In this document: piece after piece, positions 22,097 through 32,566 of the stretch | Layout of the letters: every line of letters begins with the position of its first letter | Position numbering within the stretch: position 1 is the first letter of the stretch | Assembly (NCBI RefSeq): GCF_018687715.1 | Contig: NC_056756.1 | Coordinates: forward strand, 40,644,480 to 40,708,479 | DNA length: 64,000 nt | Source: Carya illinoinensis | Taxonomy: Eukaryota > Streptophyta > Magnoliopsida > Fagales > Juglandaceae | Reading direction: 5' to 3' | The notes under the pieces: generated by a model | Seen by the model: the letters and a program-made list of their open reading frames with translations, nothing else | The model's database searches: none | What the model was told of the DNA's origin: nothing | Position numbers and translations under genes: made by a program

Positions 22097-22365
22097 TGCC
22101 TAGCTAGTTAACAATCCAAACTTATCGATGGAATTTGGAAGGTTAATTGTTTCTTTGCTTCTGTAAATATTCCACTTAAAAACGCATATAGTAAGTGAAG
22201 TACGATCATTTTGCAGACATTATCCAGTAAGAAAAGGATAATGGCCGCAAGTTGGGCAAGCAATTATGCCCGCAAGTTGGACAAGGATTGATGTGAATGC
22301 ATCTTTATTTTCTGTCTTTTTCTTTTCGATGAATGATTTTTGTATTTTCTTTAACTTTTTAATAA

Positions 22366-22538
22366 GAACAATGTTACATACAGTCGTAGAATTATAAATA
22401 TCGCGTAATTATTTTAAAAAAGAGTAGAATCTGTAATTAAAAAGTTAATTTTTTTTTTATGTAGATTTCATATTAATTCATTTTTTTTAAAATGACTATA
22501 TATCACTTACATAATCACGACTGTAAATCCCATTTCTC
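22366..22538. mobile_element. Mutator-type MITE
   Basis: 173 bp between two exact copies of TTTTAATAA (22357-22365 and 22539-22547). The left end GAACAATGTTACATACAGTC pairs with the inverted right end GAGAAATGGGATTTACAGTC. It lies in the upstream region of the intact ADH gene. Confidence 0.88.
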
Positions 22539-22547
22539 TTTTAATAA

Positions 22548-22855
22548 ATACTTTGAAAGAGCCTTTGGACAACCGAGGATGTGTCGCTGTCTTGTTTTCG
22601 TCTTCTTCCTGCTTATTATTCAGTTTATTTTGGGCCTAGTTTTGTGTCTTGAAGGCGCCTCATAAATTCACACGTCAGAACAACCCCACCATTCCTCACT
22701 GGATCTGGACGTCTCGATCTCTAATTGATTCTTTTGTGGGCCCTTCCTTATTGAACAACATATTGATATTGCTACGGGCTTTGCTCTTCGCAATGAGCAT
22801 TTGACTTTTTTTTTTTCCAATTATTTGAAGCAAATAATAGTAGTAACATCGAATA
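22548..22855. other. No gene recognised
   Basis: Mixed-composition intergenic sequence between the MITE and the retroposon, with a T run near 22806-22816. Confidence 0.5.
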
Positions 22856-22865
22856 TTACGAATTA

Positions 22866-24131
22866 ATTTTTTTTTTATTTATGAAAATATGCTTCATTAC
22901 ATTCATTCATAAATAAAGTTACAATTTTAACTTATCAATACAGGAGAATCAGACTATAAGTCAACTAACGCAACTACTCAGGAACTTCCCCGCCAATAAA
23001 TTTCTTTGTGATGGATATTGTCTAAACTTCTACACCTTCTCTCCTGACAGCGGTCAAAAGAGGAAGCGCTATATCAACCAGAGCTAAAACAACATTTCTT
23101 CCGAGAAAGAGAGGTATACTCACGCTTCATCCTCTCAAGGAGGAGGAGTACAACCATACTCTCTCCTCCCAAGGAGGAAGAATACTAACACCTACCTTCC
23201 TCCAAAAGAGGAATAGGACAAACACCCACATTTCTCCAAAAGAGGAGTGGGACACTAGCCTATTTTTATTATTTTTAAAAACTAAAACAGACTAACTACA
23301 AAACAAAAAATAAAGGGCTGTAAAACAAATGGGCCCAGCCTAAGCTAAAGGCCCAGCCCGTAGGTACATGAGGGCCCAACCCGTTAGGGTTTCATCTCAT
23401 CACACTGCCGCCGCGGCCCGTCCTCATCCCTACAAGCCTCTGCATCTTTCCCCCTCCCGACTCCTGCCCAGCCTTGCAATGCTCTCATCAAAACAGGTTT
23501 TGAGGACATCCCACGCCGCATCCTCCACGCCGCGCTCTAAGAACTTTCTGCTCAGGCGCGCCCCGGCGATACCTCCCCCACGTTCCAGCAGCACCAACAA
23601 CCACCCCAGCGCCCTCTGCACTCCACAGCCAACCCACGTCGTCCCTGTTACACCCGAAAACAAAGCAACTACTAAAAACGTCTGCAAGAGCCACCGCCCC
23701 GCCCCTCACCCCAAAGGACCCGAGGCCAAACCTCTGACCACCGAATCCTCTCTGCCAGGTCAACCCACGCTTCCGCATCGCTCAACGACAGCACGTCGCC
23801 ATATACGACCGAAGAGAGGGGTTTTGGGATAAGCCAAGGCAAGGCCTTGGCGTAAGAGTCATGGCGATACAGCTTCCCTCTTCAGACTTTAACCGAGAGC
23901 TTATCCAAAAATCAAAAGCAAGAGTTTAAAACAAAACTAAAACAAACCTAAAAAAACAGCCACTAAAATGAAAATGAAAGAGGAGGGAGGAAAGGAAGGG
24001 AAGATGGAGCCGAAGCCTCCCCCCCCCCCCCCCCGGGCGGAAGGTGGATCTGCTTTGGTTGGGTTTCTAGAGAGAAGTTGGAGGTTCTCTCTCTAGGTTA
24101 AACTCCACTACTACCCCCATCTCTCCAAAAG
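22866..24131 (-). mobile_element. Non-autonomous LINE-like retroposon
   Basis: 1266 bp between two copies of TTACGAATTA (22856-22865 and 24132-24141). Its left end begins with a T run, that is, a poly(A) tail on the minus strand, and TTTATTTATGAATGAATG-type 3' sequence precedes the tail. The minus-strand 5' end (GAGATGGGGGTAGTAGTGG ... CTAGAGAGAGAACCTCC) is purine-rich like plant L1 leaders. No reverse transcriptase is present. The GC-rich middle (23370-23830) has open frames on both strands with no recognised domain. It contains a G/C run of about 14 at 24010-24024. The mobilising partner would be a LINE in trans. Confidence 0.82.
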
Positions 24132-24141
24132 TTACGAATTA

Positions 24142-24374
24142 TTGAATGCATCTTACCAACACAAGTGCCACAGTCCATAATTACAAAAAGTTTTTATAAA
24201 TTTACGTAACTTTATAATATATATTATAATAAAAATAATTTTATAATTTAATATCTTATATTAAATTTTGTCAATTTATAAATTAAGGTGAGAGATGCTA
24301 CAATTATATCAATTTATGGTATGACTAATGGACGTGGATTTGCACAGATGTACTTTTCTACATCCCTACAAAAC
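24142..24374. other. Intergenic, MITE-like relic
   Basis: AT-rich sequence that resembles, with divergence, the foldback element of the duplicated block (7290-7450). No gene. Confidence 0.4.
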
Positions 24375-24690
24375 CTAGAAAAACCTAGTTCTAGCCCAAT
24401 GCATGGAAAAGGTTAAAAAACTAAGAACTATTAAGGCAAGGATACTCACAGCTGGAAAGCCCTCGGTGTATAACAAGTCTGTGTGACAAACACTGGCATA
24501 CAGGATTTTGACGCGAACTTCAGTTGATTTTGGAGGCTCTATTTTTATCTCTTCCAACTTCAACGCTTCCCCAATTCCCCAACACACCAGTGACACCACA
24601 TGTAAAAGTGAAATATTAAAAATAGGATACCTTTGCATGTTATGACCTTTGAGTCGCTCAGCTTCGACATCTTCTCTAGCAATTTATAAT
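24375..24690. repeat. Segmental duplication block, copy B, part 1
   Basis: Matches 5548-5946 of copy A, apart from a deletion of about 100 bp in ADH intron 1. It is followed by the MITE 24691-24860. Confidence 0.85.
24450..24670 (-). pseudogene. Alcohol dehydrogenase-like gene fragment (copy B), exons 1-2
   Basis: Exon 1 is 24631-24670 ([13 protein letters not shown], same as copy A) and exon 2 ends at 24450, reading [20 protein letters not shown], then [20 protein letters not shown] and EGFPA before a GTGAGT donor. Intron 1 is cut to about 35-40 bp and the acceptor side is damaged (ACTGGTGTG in place of GCTGTGGTGTG). No exon 3-7 follows within the window, so it cannot encode an enzyme. It keeps SVCHTD where copy A has SVCHRD, so it is not simply derived from copy A as it stands. 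Confidence 0.88.
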
Positions 24691-24860
24691 GGAAAAATAT
24701 AGTTGCAAGCACAATTGTGTACTAATCTGTGCACCAATGTGATGTGATTGATCAAAAAGCAGATTTTATTAAAAACAGTGTTAATTTAAATTTTAAGTAT
24801 GAATAAATCAGTATTGGTACACAGATTAGTGCGCGACTGTGCTTGTATGTAGCAAAACTC
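24691..24860. mobile_element. Mutator-type MITE
   Basis: 170 bp between two copies of ATTTATAAT (24682-24690 and 24861-24869). Copy A of the segmental duplication carries the empty site with one ATTTATAAT at 5945-5953. Inverted ends share AAGCAC ... CACTAATCTGTGYACCAAT over about 35 bp. The central part is AT-rich. Confidence 0.92.
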
Positions 24861-25031
24861 ATTTATAATATCAGATTTTATCAAAACGAATTCAGCTTTG
24901 TGTATATATATATATCTATCTGTCTTTCTCTAACAGTACTGTGTGCGTTTGGATTTGAGTTCCTTGCGCCTCTGGTTCCTCCTTAAATAGTGTCATCCAT
25001 GATCCAATAACAACATACATATTGAGATGGG
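24861..25031. repeat. Segmental duplication block, copy B, part 2
   Basis: Matches copy A 5945-6013 and 6867-6960, with the hAT empty site near 24946-24953 (CTAACAGT once). Confidence 0.87.
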
Positions 25032-25123
25032 TTTTTTTTTTTTTTTGAAAATGATGTAAATTTCATTCAAAAAATTATACATCAGTACAATCAAGCACCA
25101 CTACTTGATACATCACACAAACT

Positions 25124-25344
25124 CTACAACATTTCCCTAGACACAATGGTCTTAATACAACTTGGAACTTCTTCAATGTTATAGATGTCTTCTGAGCACT
25201 CCAATCCAGCCTTTGCAAGTTGATGTGCTGCACCATTAGCTATCCTATACGTGTGTGAGACAGTCCAGGTTGAAGTTGAGTCCAGAATCCTCCTTGAGTC
25301 ATCAATTAGACAGCCTCCCAAGCTCCAGTTAGGAGTGTGACATT
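25124..25344 (-). pseudogene. LINE ORF2, RNase H C-terminal end
   Basis: The open frame 25321-25124 reads TWTVSHTYRIANGAAHQLAK then AGLECSEDIYNIEEVPSCIK, the last part of the RNase H domain (the NxxAHxLAK segment) of plant L1 ORF2, with the stop near 25124. The frame continues upstream across the copia insertion at 33911. Confidence 0.88.
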
Positions 25345-26683
25345 TGTTGAACTCAAGATTTCAAGTTTTGTGTAATTATATATTTACACATGGATTTTGA
25401 TGATAACAAATGAATTCAAAGAATAAAGAAGTCTCAAGCTCAAGTTGTCTACACAATGGAGTCAAGCACATCAAGGAAACAAGCATGAGCAAGAAGGGAA
25501 CAAGTTCACATTAAAATTATAGAGTAATGTTGTAAATCTCTTCAAAATTCGAAATTAGGATTAATGCTCAAAATTAATATTTTATCATAAAGCATTAAAA
25601 TACATTTTTCACATGTGCATGAATATTTTTGAAAATTAAATTTGAAAATTTTGAAAGATGATTGATTGTCATCTTTTGCATGTGCATACCTTGATTAAAG
25701 GGTTGAACTTTGAAAATATTAAAGATGATTGATTGTCATCTTTCACATGTGCATGTTTTATTTGAATATTTTCAAAAGTGATTGATACTTTTTTAGACTT
25801 ATACAAAAAGTAGATGATTTTGTTTGAAAATTTTGAAAAGTAAAGTGTGCTCATTTTGTCATATACAAAAAGTAAAAGATTAGGTTTGAATTTTTTGAAA
25901 AGGAAAGTGTGCTCATTTTGTCATATGCCAAAAGTAAAAGATTAGGTTTGATTTTTTTAAAAAAGTGAATGATGTTGTCTTTGACAATTGAAAAAGAAGA
26001 ACCTTTTATTTGAATTTTTTGAAAAAGTGAATGATATTGTCTTTGACATGTGAGTCTTTTTAAATTTGAATATGAAGTCTCATATGCCTATAAATAGATC
26101 ATTTGAGAGCTTTACATTCACAACACCAAGAGCATACAACATTCATTCAAAGTTTTCATTCTCTCTTCTCTAAGCATTGAGCATTAATCCTTGTTCATTT
26201 TGAGAGATATAGTTTGCGCTGTATTGTTCTTATTTCACTTATTGAGGAGTGTTTTCTGATAACCTACCCACTATCAGCTTTTGTATCAGAAAAAGGGTGT
26301 GTATAACCCTTGTGCGTGTAGAAAGTATTCTACACGGGGAATAGTTGAATCACCACGTGTAAGGTGATTGCAAGTGTAGAGGGTGTTCTACACGGATCCT
26401 TTGTAGCGGTGTTGTTCAAAGGTGTAATAGGTTTCTATCTCCACCTGAAGGAGGTTGAATAGTGAATTTGGGAATCCTCAAGGGGTAGCTTGAGGCGAGG
26501 ACGTAGGCAGTGGGGCCGAACCTCGTTAACATACTGAGTTTGCTTCTCTCTTACCCTTACTCTTTATATTTATTGTTATTTCATATTTTGTTTATATTTT
26601 ATATTATATATTTGATTTATAATTGTTATTTTTTTAATACAACTCAATTCACCCCCCCTCTTGTGTTAGTCATCTGGGCAACA
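25345..26683 (+). repeat. 5' LTR of Sirevirus-type element
   Basis: 1339 bp. Its TATA box TATAAATA at 26089-26096 is followed about 30 bp later by CACAACACCAAGAGC, the likely start region. Upstream is an array of diverged short repeats (AAAGTGTGCTCATTTTGTCAT and relatives) at about 25620-26060. ACGTGTAAGGTGATTGCAAG lies downstream. Confidence 0.93.
26089..26096 (+). promoter_or_regulatory. TATA box of the LTR promoter
   Basis: CCTATAAATAGATC, about 595 bp before the LTR end, with the same copy in the 3' LTR near 33311-33318. Confidence 0.6.
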
Positions 26684-26742
26684 ATTGGTATCAGAGCTAA
26701 GAGCTCTATTATAAGATTAACTATCTTTTGAGTTAAGATCTT

Positions 26743-28377
26743 ATGGCTAACATTGCAGTTTCATTTGGTGAAAGTCAATCTAGCAGTCGGCCTCCACTCT
26801 TTTGTGGAGATAATTACTCATTCTGGAAAGTTAGAATTAGAATATTTCTTCAAGCTCAAGGTAGAGAAATCTGAAAATGTATTGTAAATGGACCTTATAT
26901 TCCAACAAAAGTGGTTGATGGAGTAAAGGTCAAAAAGGAAGAAGAAGAGTTTGATCGTGAAGACGATAGACTTTATACTTTAAATTTAACTGCTGTGAAT
27001 TTATTATATAATGCTCTTAATGGAAATGAGTTTAATAGAATAATGAATTGCGCTACGGCAAAGGAAATTTGGGATAACTTGGAAGTAACTTATGAAGGAA
27101 CTTCGCAAGTCAAGGAATCAAAAATTTATATTCTTACTCATGAATATGAAATGTTTAAGATGAATGATGATGAATCTATTTCTAGTATGCACACTCGTTT
27201 TACTAACATCATAAACAGCTTGACAGCTCTTGGCAAAGTTTATTCCAAGGTGGAGATAGTAAGAAAAATTTTCAACTCTTTACCAAAATGTTGGGAATCA
27301 AAAGTTACAGCGATTCTTGAAGCTAGAGACCTCGAGAAGCTCGAAGTCAATGAACTCATCGGGTCACTTATCACCCATGAGTACACATTGAAAAGAGGAG
27401 AAGAAGAATGAAAGCCAAAGAAGAGCTTAGCACTTAAAGTTGTTCCTCATGAAAGTGAAAGTGATGAAGATGAGGAAAATGACGATAAAGATGAAGAAGT
27501 TGCGATGATAACAAGAAGAATTCAGAGGTTCTTGAAGAAAAATAGAACTCCTCCAAGGAAATCCTTCAAAAAGTTTTTCAAAAAAGATTCAGGTAAAAAT
27601 GACACTTTAATTTGTTATAAATGCAATAAACCTGGTCATATCAAGCCAGATTGTCCTCTGCTAAAGAAAGATCGAAACAAGGGCAAGAAAGCAATGAAAG
27701 CTACATGGGATGATGATTCAAGTAGCTCAGATAATGAAGCAAGCAATGAAGAATCAGCAAATCTTTGTCTTATGGCTAAAGATGACATTGAGGTAACAAA
27801 TCTTGATAATATTGAAAATCCTTCATATGAAGAATTGCAAAATGTTTTAGAAGAGATTTATGAGGAATTTGAAAAATTGGGTATCAAGTATACTGCTTTG
27901 AAAAAGAAAAATTCTTCTTTAATAAACGAAATTGAAATTTTAAGAAAAAAAAGTATCATTTTGAAAGATGAAAATCTTGAATTCAATAAGAAGAAAACCG
28001 ATTTAGAAAATATTGTTGAAAACTTTACGAATGGAAAAAGAAATTTTGAAAAACTTCTTGGTAGTCAAAGATGTGTTTTTGACAAGGCAGGTTTGGGATA
28101 TATGCCAAAACAAAAATACAAACCTTATAAAAATTTCTTTGATAATCATTCTACATCAAAGACTAATATTCAAAATTCTTTTCATAAAAATAATTTTGTC
28201 AAAAAAGGATATTATTATAATCATTCAAGTTTTTCATATATGTCACATGCTATTTGTAATTTTTGTAATAGAAATGGTCATAATTATCATACTTGTCCTA
28301 TTAGAAGAAATCAAACAATGACTATTAGGGCCATATGGGTACCTAAAAATCTTGTTTCTTCTAATACTAATAAATAA
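26743..28377 (+). pseudogene. copia gag, Sirevirus type
   Basis: The frame from ATG 26743 (MANIAVSFGESQSSSRPPLF) ends at TAA 28375-28377, with two internal stops: TGA 26872-26874, where family members have Trp (REIWKC), and TGA 27409-27411. It holds the UBN2-type Gag domain (DNYSFWKVRIRIFLQAQG ... CATAKEIWDNLEVTYEGTSQ), a Lys-rich linker, a CCHC knuckle (CYKCNKPGHIKPDC, about 27613-27655), an acidic segment and a coiled-coil stretch rich in Lys, Glu and Leu (about 27800-28030). A second CCHC-like motif (CNFCNRNGHNYHTC) is near 28255-28296. Two knuckles around a coiled coil are typical of this lineage. The pol frame begins after this stop in another frame. Confidence 0.9.
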
Positions 28378-28435
28378 AGGACCCAAAGAACTTGGGTACC
28401 AAGAAAAATCATTTTAATTGTTTTTATAGGTATGC

Positions 28436-31400
28436 ATGAAGTCTTCCACAAGCAAAAATAAATGGTTTTTAGATAGTAGATGTTCAAGACACATGACGGG
28501 AGATAAGACTAAGTTCTTTGATCTTAGATCTAAAGAAGAAGGACATGTGACATTTGGAGACAACTCGAAAGGGAAGATCGTGGGAATAGGTAAAATTGGT
28601 AATGAATCTTCTCTCATAATTGAAGATGTTCTACTTGTTGAAAGTCTAAAACATAATCTTTTGAGCATAAGTCAATTATGTGATAAAAGATTTACAGTTA
28701 CTTTCAAAATGGATAAGTGCATTATTTTGAATGATCATGATTGTAATATTTGTTTTATTGCTTTTAGAAACAATAATGTTTATACAATTGATTTTGAAGA
28801 AATTACCTTACAAGATGCTATTTGCTTTTCAGTTCAAAATGAAACTAGTTGGTTATGGCATAGAAGATTAGGTCATGCCAACATGGAACTTATTTCCAAA
28901 CTTTCAAAAAATGATCTTGTGAGAAGTTTACCAAAAACATATTTTCTTAAAGACAAAATTTGTGATGCATGTCAATTTGGTAAACAAACAAAAACTTATT
29001 TTAAAACTAAGAAACATATTTCCACTACTAGACCATTGCAACTGATACACATGGATCTTTTTAGACCAAATAGAGTTGCAAGTCTAGGAGGAAAATATTA
29101 TGCATTTGTTATTGTTGATGATTTCTCTAGATATACTTAGGTCATCTTTCTTGCTCATAAAGATGAGGCACATAATGCATTTACCAAGTCATGCAAGAGA
29201 ATTCAAAATGAAAAGGGCTATACTATTTTAAATATCCGAAGTGATAGGGGAAAAGAGTTTGTTAATAAAAATATTGAAACATTTTGTGATGAAAACGGTT
29301 TTGTGCATAATTTTTCTGCTCCTCGAACTCCTCAACAAAATGGGGTAGTAGAGAGGAAAAATAGATCTCTTCAAGAGATGGCAAGAACAGTGCTCAATGA
29401 GAACAACTTGCCTAGTTATTTTTGGGCCGAAGCGGTAAGTACTGCATGTTATGTTATAAATAGAGTTATGCTAAGGTCTAAGTTAGATAAAACCCCTTAT
29501 GAGCTTTAGAATGAGAAAAAGCCCAACATTGGTTACTTTCATGTATTTGGATGCAAATGTTTTATTTTGAATGATAGAGATAATTTAGGCAAATTTGATG
29601 CAAAATCTAATGAATGTATCTTTCTCGGGTATTCTACTAATAGTAAAACTTATAGAGTATTCAATAAAAAGACTTTGACTATACAAGAATCTATGCATGT
29701 AGTATTTGATGAATCTAATTCTTCACTCTCCAAGAAATCTATTGATGAAGAAACAGGAGGTATAAATAACACAGAAAGTCTCAATCTCAACAAAGAGAAA
29801 ACAATAGAGGAAGTTCAACATGGAGCCATCAGGAAAGATCATCAAAATTTAATACAAGATGCAACTAAACAGTGGAAATTTGTGAAAGATCATCCAGTGG
29901 AACAAATTTTGGGAGAACCTTCACAAGGTGTAAGTACTCGATCATCTCTTAGAAATATTTGCAATCATACTGCTTTTCTATCTCAAATTGAACCCAAAAA
30001 TATTGATGACGCACTTCTTGATGAATCTTGAATTCTAGCTATGCAAGAAGAGTTGAATCAATTTAAAAGAAATGATGTTTAGACACTTGTTCCTAGACCC
30101 AAAAATCATACTATTATTGGAACAAAATGGGTTTTTAGAAATAAGAAAGATGAGTCCGGAGTCATAACTAGAAATAAGGCTCGACTTGTAGCCCAATGTT
30201 TTAATCAAGAAGAAGGAATCGATTATGATGAGACATATGCACCAGTCGTAAGATTAGAAGCTATTCGAATGTTACTTGCTTATGCTTGTTATAAAGATTT
30301 CAAACTTTTTCAAATGGATGTTAAAAGTGCTTTCTTAAATGGTTTTATAAATGAAGAGGTATATGTTGAGCAACCTCCAGGTTTTGAAAATCATATTTCC
30401 CCAAATCATATTTTCAAACTCACAAAAGCACTATATGGACTTAAACAAGCTCCTAGAGCTTGGTACGAAAGACTTAGTGGTTTCTTAATTGAAAAAGGTT
30501 TTTCAAGAGGAAAAATCGACACAACTCTTTTCATTAAATATGAAACTAATGATATTCTTTTAATTCAAATTTATGTTGATGATATAATATTCGGTGCTAC
30601 TAATGAAAATATGTGTCAAGTTTTTGCTAAGACTATGCAGGAAGAATTTGAGATGAGCATGATGGGAGAACTTACATTCTTTCTCGGATTGCAAATTAAG
30701 CAAGCAAAAAAGTGGGACATTCATCAATCAATCAAAATATATTAAGGAATTACTGAAGAAGTTTGGGATGGAAAATGCTAAGGAAATTGGAACACCAATG
30801 AGCCCATCAACTAAACTTGATAAAGATGAATCCGGTAAGCTAGTTGACTCGAAGATATATCGAGGTATGATTGGTAGCTTATTATATTTAACAGCCAGTA
30901 GACCAGATATTATGTTTAGTGTGTGCTTATGTGCACGCTTTCAATCATCTCCAAAAGAATCACATTTAATTGCAGTTAAGCGCATTCTTAGATATCTTAG
31001 TGGTACAATTAACCTAGGGTTATGGTACCCTAAGCACACATCTTTCGATCTAATCAGCTACACAGATGCAGATTATGCTGGCTGTAAAATAGATCGAAAA
31101 AACACTAGTGGAGCATGCCATTTCTTAGGTCATGCATTAGTTTCCTGGTTTAGTAAAAAACAAAATTCTGTTGCACTATCTACTGCTGAGGCAGAATATG
31201 TTGCTGCGGGTAGTTGTTGTGCTCAAGTTCTCTACATGAAGCAACAACTTGAAGATTTTAAATTCAAGTATAATCATATTCCAATCAAATGTGATGATAC
31301 AAGTGCTATAAATCTTTCAAAGAACCCAATACAACATTCTAGAACTAAGCATATTGAAATAAGATATCATTTTCTTCGAGATCATGTGCAGAAAGGTGAT

Positions 31401-31526
31401 ATAGTACTAGAATTTACAAACACATACGATCAGTTAGCAGATATTTTCACAAAACCTTTACCAGAAGATAGATTATGTATGATCAGAAGAGAAATAGGTA
31501 TGATGCATGCTATGAATATCTCTTAA
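28436..31526 (+). pseudogene. copia pol: protease, integrase, RT, RNase H
   Basis: Protease region: WFLDSRCSRHMTGD, where the expected D-S/T-G active site reads DSR, so it is probably inactive. Pre-integrase: WLWHRRLGHANMELISKLS. Integrase: IHMDLFRPNRV, FVIVDDFSRYT, IRSDRGKEF and PRTPQQNGVVERKNR. RT: QMDVKSAFLNGFINEEVYVE, QPPGFE, ALYGLKQAPRAWYERL and the catalytic YVDDIIFGAT (near 30572-30600). RNase H: YTDADYAGCKIDRKNTSG, STAEAEYVAA and RTKHIEIRYHFLRD. Stops at 29138-29140, 29507-29509, 30029-30031 and 30080-30082 all sit at positions that are Trp in relatives. A +1 shift at the A run near 30707-30715 moves the last part (30768-31526) to another frame. Confidence 0.92.
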
Positions 31527-31574
31527 AAGATAGACCAGAGTCAATAAAAATAGAAATAGATTTTTTAAATATTT

Positions 31575-32012
31575 TTACATAAACTTGAGATTCTTAGCCT
31601 CATGTTTGAGACGCTCATTCTCTTCATACAATATCATGTCATTCTTATCCATGGGAACCGACAAGCGGAATGAAGAATCTAATAAAGATTTCAACTGTTT
31701 ATTCTTCTGCCGAATGATTCCTTCACTTATGTGAGACTCTTGAACAATTCGTTGAAGTACAACAATTTGTTCTTTGAGCTTTTCAACTTCATGATTTTTG
31801 GCTTGTAGCCGCTGAGAAAAAGCAACAATAGAGGAAGAGTAGCGAGTCCCAAGACTCACCAAGTCATAAATAGCATCAGAATCTGACTTATTAGTCAGAT
31901 TATTATTTTCTTGCTGCAACATGGCACCAATGGTAGCTGCAGAAAGAACAAGAGGTTGAGATGCAGAATGCCTCATGGATGGATCTAGAGAAATGTTAGA
32001 AGAATGAGCCAT
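31575..32012 (-). CDS. Antisense coiled-coil ORF inside the retrotransposon
   Basis: An open frame of 145 codons runs against gag-pol, between the pol end and the 3' LTR (198 codons if read from the upstream start at 32171). It begins MAHSSNISLDPSMRHS. The N-terminal third is Ser/Asn-rich. The middle and end (about residues 60-145) are heptad-like and charged (AFSQRLQAKNHEVEKLKEQI, then VVLQRIVQESHISEG ... YEENERLKHEAKNLKFM), so a coiled coil is likely. A TATA box lies about 105 bp upstream on the same strand. I recognise no named domain. Extra antisense ORFs are known in some plant LTR retrotransposons; function is unknown. It has no stop although gag-pol has six, but it also contains no Trp codon, the main target of damage here. 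Confidence 0.6.
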   Translation of the reverse strand: MAHSSNISLDPSMRHSASQPLVLSAATIGAMLQQENNNLTNKSDSDAIYDLVSLGTRYSSSIVAFSQRLQAKNHEVEKLKEQIVVLQRIVQESHISEGIIRQKNKQLKSLLDSSFRLSVPMDKNDMILYEENERLKHEAKNLKFM

Positions 32013-32115
32013 TAAGAAAAGAATAAAAAGCTTAAAACGAGAATGTTGAAGGAATACAGATGAGTTATAGAGATGAGAAGAAAACTTGATGCGGATTGGA
32101 TGAACTTCAGGACTG

Positions 32116-32123
32116 ATTTTATA
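32116..32123 (-). promoter_or_regulatory. TATA box candidate for the antisense ORF
   Basis: On the minus strand, CTCTATAAAATCAGTCC lies about 105 bp before ATG 32012. A start about 30 bp downstream would give a 5' leader of about 75 nt rich in C and T (CATCAAGTTTTCTTCTCATC), a common plant leader type. Confidence 0.45.
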
Positions 32124-32171
32124 GAGATAGCATAAAGAATAAGACAAGCTATCATCCAAGTCAAAGAGCAA

Positions 32172-32566
32172 TATATTTTTTTCCTGATCGGTGAAAATGA
32201 CATTTTTAGAAATTCGGAGCCTTCAATCTCGTTTGTCAACAACATCAGACGATTTTTTCAAATCTCTAGCCGCACTTGTCGGGTCACAAACGGATGAAAT
32301 TTATTTATTTATCTACAGTGTCTACTAACGCACCGTTTTCTTCAGATCCATTTACTTGTTGCGGATCCTTTTTAATGATGTCAAAAGGGGGAGAAGTGTT
32401 AGACTAGAACATTAACATTGTTTGAATTACTAAACTTATTATATATATTTGGAATTATATTTATACTTTTGCTTGAAAAACTAACGCACATTCTCAGAGG
32501 GAGCTTAAGTATTAATACAGGTTTCAGGTTCCATCAAGTATTTGTCATCATCAAAAAGGGGGAGAT
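32172..32566. other. Region before the 3' LTR, with polypurine tract
   Basis: Non-coding. Two purine-rich runs (AAAAGGGGGAGAAGTG near 32384 and AAAAAGGGGGAGAT at 32553-32566) are present; the second touches the 3' LTR and is the plus-strand primer. The first may be an additional internal tract. Confidence 0.7.

Noticed and set aside
23368..23832. A 154-codon ORF on the plus strand and overlapping ORFs on the minus strand
   Set aside because: They lie inside the retroposon 22866-24131, are Pro/Ser/Arg-rich by GC content and match no known protein; not annotated as genes.
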